8,823 nt of DNA, taken from positions 935-9,757 of the forward strand of contig JAESRR010000017.1 in NCBI GenBank assembly GCA_016764535.1, read 5' to 3'. Positions 6,363-8,823 of this stretch are shown one piece after another; within the stretch, counting starts at the first letter, position 1; every line of letters begins with the position of its first letter. Origin of the DNA: Cohaesibacteraceae bacterium (GTDB lineage: Bacteria > Pseudomonadota > Alphaproteobacteria > Rhizobiales > Cohaesibacteraceae). The position numbers and the translations under genes were made by a program. Below the pieces are notes generated by a model. It saw nothing but the letters and a program-made list of their open reading frames with translations, searched no databases and was not told where the DNA came from.

Positions 6363-7427
6363 ATGCGCGACACGGTTTTTCAACTTGGGGCCATACCTGT
6401 CGGGCGCGCCCATCCGCCATTGTTTCTCGCTGATATTGGCACATTCTTCGGCCAGAATATGGCAGAGGCTCATCGCATGGTGGATGGTTTAAAGGAAGCC
6501 GGGTGCACAATCATCAAGGGCGAAATTCTGCACCGCGCGGATATTTGCCTTGATGATGATACGATGGAAAAATATTACGATCCGGTTCGCGGCATGATAT
6601 CCGAACGCCACCGTGATCTGATAGAGCGAAAAATAATCAGTTTTGAAAATTACAAAACCCTCATCGATTATTGCAAATCCCTCCGGATGGAACTGGTGAT
6701 GTCGGTATATGATCTGGAAGGCGTCGACTTTGCTATTGCCCAGGGTGTCGCCGGTCTCAAGATTGCTTCCAGCAACATTTCCCACGAACCATTGATCCGC
6801 TATGTCGCACAAAAACGCGTACCGATGTTTGTTGATACTGGCAAGTCCACCTTTGTCGAAATTGCACAAGCCGTGCAGTGGATCCGTGATGAAGGACATG
6901 ATGCTTTTGTGTTGCAACACAGCCCGGCAGCTCCCCCCGCACCGATTGTGGAACAACGTCTGCGGATGCTGAATGTGCTCGGCGAAGCTTTTAATTGTGA
7001 GGTCGGTCTTTCCGATCATCATGCGGGCAATGAAATGATGATGGCCGCAGTCGCGCTGGGTGCCTGCTCGGTCGAGAAGGGTCTTTGTCGGGATGATGCT
7101 TCGATAGATCAGGATGTGGCCCATGCACTGCGACTTGGTGATGTCAAACAACTCAAAAAGAGCTGCGATGACATTCATCTGGCACTGCGTGAAGCTGGAC
7201 GCTGGAATACCACACCCATTGAGCTGCCAATTGCCCGTATGGGTCTAATTGCCAAACGGGACTTACGCCCCGGTGACCCACTGGATTTCGAAAATATTGA
7301 TTTCGCATTTCCGGTAAAAGGCATTTCCTGCGCCGAGTGGTCCCGTGTTTGCGGATGGCATATGGCCAGGAACATTGCAAAGGGCAAACCAATCCACTGG
7401 GCAGACACAAATCCGGGAGGAAAATAA
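6363..7427 (+). CDS. NeuB-family nonulosonate synthase with C-terminal SAF domain, divergent
   Basis: This protein of 354 residues has the architecture of sialic/legionaminic/pseudaminic acid synthases, which condense PEP with an N-acyl hexosamine. A TIM barrel (about 18-275) is followed by an antifreeze-like SAF domain (about 289-345, from LPIARMGLIAKRDLRPGDPL). Clear family landmarks are LADIG (22-26), YDLEGVDF (116-123), LKIASSNIS (132-140) with Lys133, LQHSPAAPPAP (184-194) with His186, and GLSDHHAG (215-222) with His219. Several usually strict residues differ. AEIG is ADIG, STGM is DTGKS (158-162), and EKHF is EKGL (238-241), so the second metal-ligand His of Neisseria NeuB (His236) is Gly240. 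The SAF Arg-Arg-Ser is Arg-Met-Gly. It may use another metal arrangement or another substrate. It follows the HisH-like gene by three bases, with AAGGA ahead of the ATG. Confidence 0.85.
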   Translation: MRDTVFQLGAIPVGRAHPPLFLADIGTFFGQNMAEAHRMVDGLKEAGCTIIKGEILHRADICLDDDTMEKYYDPVRGMISERHRDLIERKIISFENYKTLIDYCKSLRMELVMSVYDLEGVDFAIAQGVAGLKIASSNISHEPLIRYVAQKRVPMFVDTGKSTFVEIAQAVQWIRDEGHDAFVLQHSPAAPPAPIVEQRLRMLNVLGEAFNCEVGLSDHHAGNEMMMAAVALGACSVEKGLCRDDASIDQDVAHALRLGDVKQLKKSCDDIHLALREAGRWNTTPIELPIARMGLIAKRDLRPGDPLDFENIDFAFPVKGISCAEWSRVCGWHMARNIAKGKPIHWADTNPGGK

Positions 7428-7433
7428 TTCGCC

Positions 7434-8465
7434 ATGTCCCTACCCTGGACACCAAGACCCCCGGCAAATACAGGGTTTACAGCAAAATCATCCCGATATA
7501 TCGCAGCAAGCCGTAAGGCGAATGCCTTGATATCCTCTATCCTTGATCGGGATCTGACTGGCCTGGAAATAATGGAAGGGTCTGGCTCGGACGATCAGAT
7601 GCACACTGGATTTTATCGACACTTCGACAAAACAACAGGCACGGGCGACTTTCTAAAACTGATTTCTAACGATGAATATAGTTCACAAAAACGTGCGGCT
7701 CATCTCACCGACTGGCTGGCCGATAACGAAGTCGCCACAATCAAAACTGACCAAATTGTCTGTCATGGTTCCTACACTCTGTGCATCTCCGCTTTTGTTT
7801 CCCTGCGTCCACCACATCTTGAAGTGTCGGATATGGAATGTCTGGGTGCAGCTCTTGCAAAGTTGCATAAAACACTGCCGGATTATCCCGATATTGAGCA
7901 GATCAAAAGCGGAGGCATTGCACGCCTGAACATGCTCGCAACGCGCCTTGATGATGTGCTCGACGCGCCAACAAACTACCCGGCAGACGCTTCAGCTATC
8001 CCGCAGCTGGCATCAATGCTCGATCAGCCTTTCAAACCTGCCACACGATCCAATGCTGTTCATGGTGATCTGAACATTGGCAATCTGGCATTTGATATCG
8101 AAAGCGGATCATTTATTTTCCTCGATTTCGAAGACGCACTCGTTTCCTGGTTACCGCAGGAAACTGATCTGGCAATGATGTTACAGCGCACGGTTTTACA
8201 GCAGAATGGATCAATCGCCGACAAAATAACCTGCGGCAAAGCTTTGTTTGCAGCCTATCGCTCAGCCGATGGTCCCGCAGAAATCAAAACCGCAGAGGAT
8301 CTCGGCAATTACCTAGCCTGGATTATATTGCGCAGTATGACTGTATTATGCGAGATGCACATACGCGGTGAGAAAGTGACAATCAGCGAATGGAAGAAAT
8401 TCAACCAACTGGGCACCGATCTCCAAAACCATACTCCGGTTCTTGAAGCAATTTGTAATGCATAA
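7434..8465 (+). CDS. Aminoglycoside phosphotransferase (APH)-fold kinase
   Basis: This is a probable small-molecule kinase of the APH/choline-kinase fold, 343 residues long. The catalytic loop is AVHGDLNIGNLAF (208-220), with His210, the catalytic base Asp212 and the metal ligand Asn217. It is followed by FLDFEDAL (229-236), whose Asp231 is the DFG-like metal ligand. FLKLI (73-77) offers Lys75 as the ATP-binding lysine of the N-lobe. All key residues are present, so kinase activity is likely; the substrate may be a sugar, an amino sugar or another alcohol. GGGAGG (7415-7420) lies 13 bases before the ATG, inside the end of the preceding gene, and the gap to that gene is six bases. In the nonulosonate operon it could make a phosphorylated precursor for the synthase, which would then call for the upstream HAD phosphatase. 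That is an inference. Antibiotic resistance is not indicated by the context. Confidence 0.82.
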   Translation: MSLPWTPRPPANTGFTAKSSRYIAASRKANALISSILDRDLTGLEIMEGSGSDDQMHTGFYRHFDKTTGTGDFLKLISNDEYSSQKRAAHLTDWLADNEVATIKTDQIVCHGSYTLCISAFVSLRPPHLEVSDMECLGAALAKLHKTLPDYPDIEQIKSGGIARLNMLATRLDDVLDAPTNYPADASAIPQLASMLDQPFKPATRSNAVHGDLNIGNLAFDIESGSFIFLDFEDALVSWLPQETDLAMMLQRTVLQQNGSIADKITCGKALFAAYRSADGPAEIKTAEDLGNYLAWIILRSMTVLCEMHIRGEKVTISEWKKFNQLGTDLQNHTPVLEAICNA

Positions 8466-8823
8466 ATCTCCACGACTATTGTTTGCCGCGCGGGATGCCG
8501 GTGGAGCACGATCCATTTTGGCGTTACTTTCCGCTGCACATCTACGTAGCTGGACAGACAACCGCCTTGTTGCCGATGGTGTCGCCATAGATATATTTCG
8601 GGACAACAACATTACTTTTGAAGTTCTGGACCAGGGGACAGCAACAAGCCGGGTAGAAAAAACAGTTTTCATGAACCATGCCCGGAATTTTCTGGCAAAA
8701 GACGCCTTTGACGGCATTATCATTGGTCAATCCGGTCCTGCATGTGGAGCTTCAGAAGCGCTGGTCGCCGTTGCAAACTGCCCGACATTTGCCATTCAGG
8801 ATTATTGGGGAGATTTAAACCAT
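8458..8823 (+). CDS. Probable GT-B-like protein of the sugar operon (partial, N-terminal 122 codons)
   Basis: The gene runs off the right edge; 122 codons are seen. It starts at ATG 8458, overlapping the kinase stop by eight bases, so it is translationally coupled and belongs to the operon. The N-terminus RLLFAARDAGGARSILALLS (6-25) is a Rossmann-type strand-glycine loop-helix, similar to proteins related to UDP-GlcNAc 2-epimerase and GT-B glycosyltransferases found in surface-sugar loci. The segments FDGIIIGQSGPACGASEALV (84-103) and CPTFAIQDYWGD (108-119) fit the second half of such a Rossmann domain, with a Gly-rich substrate loop. No catalytic residues can be assigned because the C-terminal domain is missing. 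It could be a glycosyltransferase, an epimerase-like enzyme or a polymer assembly factor. Its family is recalled only loosely. Confidence 0.65.
   Translation, partial: MHKSPRLLFAARDAGGARSILALLSAAHLRSWTDNRLVADGVAIDIFRDNNITFEVLDQGTATSRVEKTVFMNHARNFLAKDAFDGIIIGQSGPACGASEALVAVANCPTFAIQDYWGDLNH

Noticed and set aside
6489..7178. Long minus-strand open frame of 229 codons opposite the NeuB-like gene
   Set aside because: It is antisense to a well-supported gene, its translation has no recognisable domain, and it is explained by the codon pattern of the sense gene.
7434..8465. Antibiotic-resistance aminoglycoside phosphotransferase
   Set aside because: Only the fold-level motifs match; the gene is embedded in a sugar operon, and there is no mobile element or other resistance gene nearby.

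Overview
The base composition is near half GC. The gene style (a MocR-type regulator divergent from an EamA transporter, tightly packed sugar genes, frequent weak Shine-Dalgarno sites) suggests a Gram-negative proteobacterium, probably an alphaproteobacterium. This is a low-confidence guess: there is no rRNA, tRNA or other firm taxonomic marker in the window. No insertion sequence, CRISPR array, RNA gene or phage gene was seen, and no gap between genes exceeds about 150 bases.

Left part (1-2807): the 5' end of a minus-strand response-regulator receiver gene runs off the left edge. Next to it is a minus-strand EamA/DMT-family exporter (371-1264). It is divergent from a MocR/PdxR-type regulator, a GntR helix-turn-helix fused to an aminotransferase-like domain (1404-2807). 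The 139-base intergene between the two holds a near-perfect 16-base palindrome that is a plausible operator. This is a classic regulator/transporter pair.

Middle (2808-4273): a small gamma-glutamylcyclotransferase-fold (AIG2-like) protein (2944-3357), which seems to lack the usual catalytic glutamate, is followed by a HAD-superfamily phosphatase or phosphomutase (3494-4162). The HAD gene must start at a TTG codon.

Right part (4274-8823): a compact plus-strand operon with overlaps or gaps of only a few bases. It encodes a CMP-nonulosonate (NeuA-type) cytidylyltransferase, a HisF paralogue, a HisH paralogue (glutamine amidotransferase), a divergent NeuB-type synthase with a C-terminal SAF domain, an aminoglycoside-phosphotransferase-fold kinase, and the first 122 codons of a probable GT-B-like protein. 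HisF and HisH are unlikely to serve histidine synthesis: no other his gene is present, and the HisF paralogue carries Glu where the catalytic Asp130 of true HisF sits. The set looks like a surface-sugar pathway for a nonulosonic (sialic, legionaminic or pseudaminic-like) acid. A glutamine-derived ammonia step is suggested, and possibly a phosphorylated-intermediate route (kinase, synthase, HAD phosphatase, CMP activation). The exact sugar is not determined by this sequence. The most interesting points are the missing conserved residues in the NeuB-like enzyme and the HisFH pair, which has no visible amidotransferase partner inside the window.
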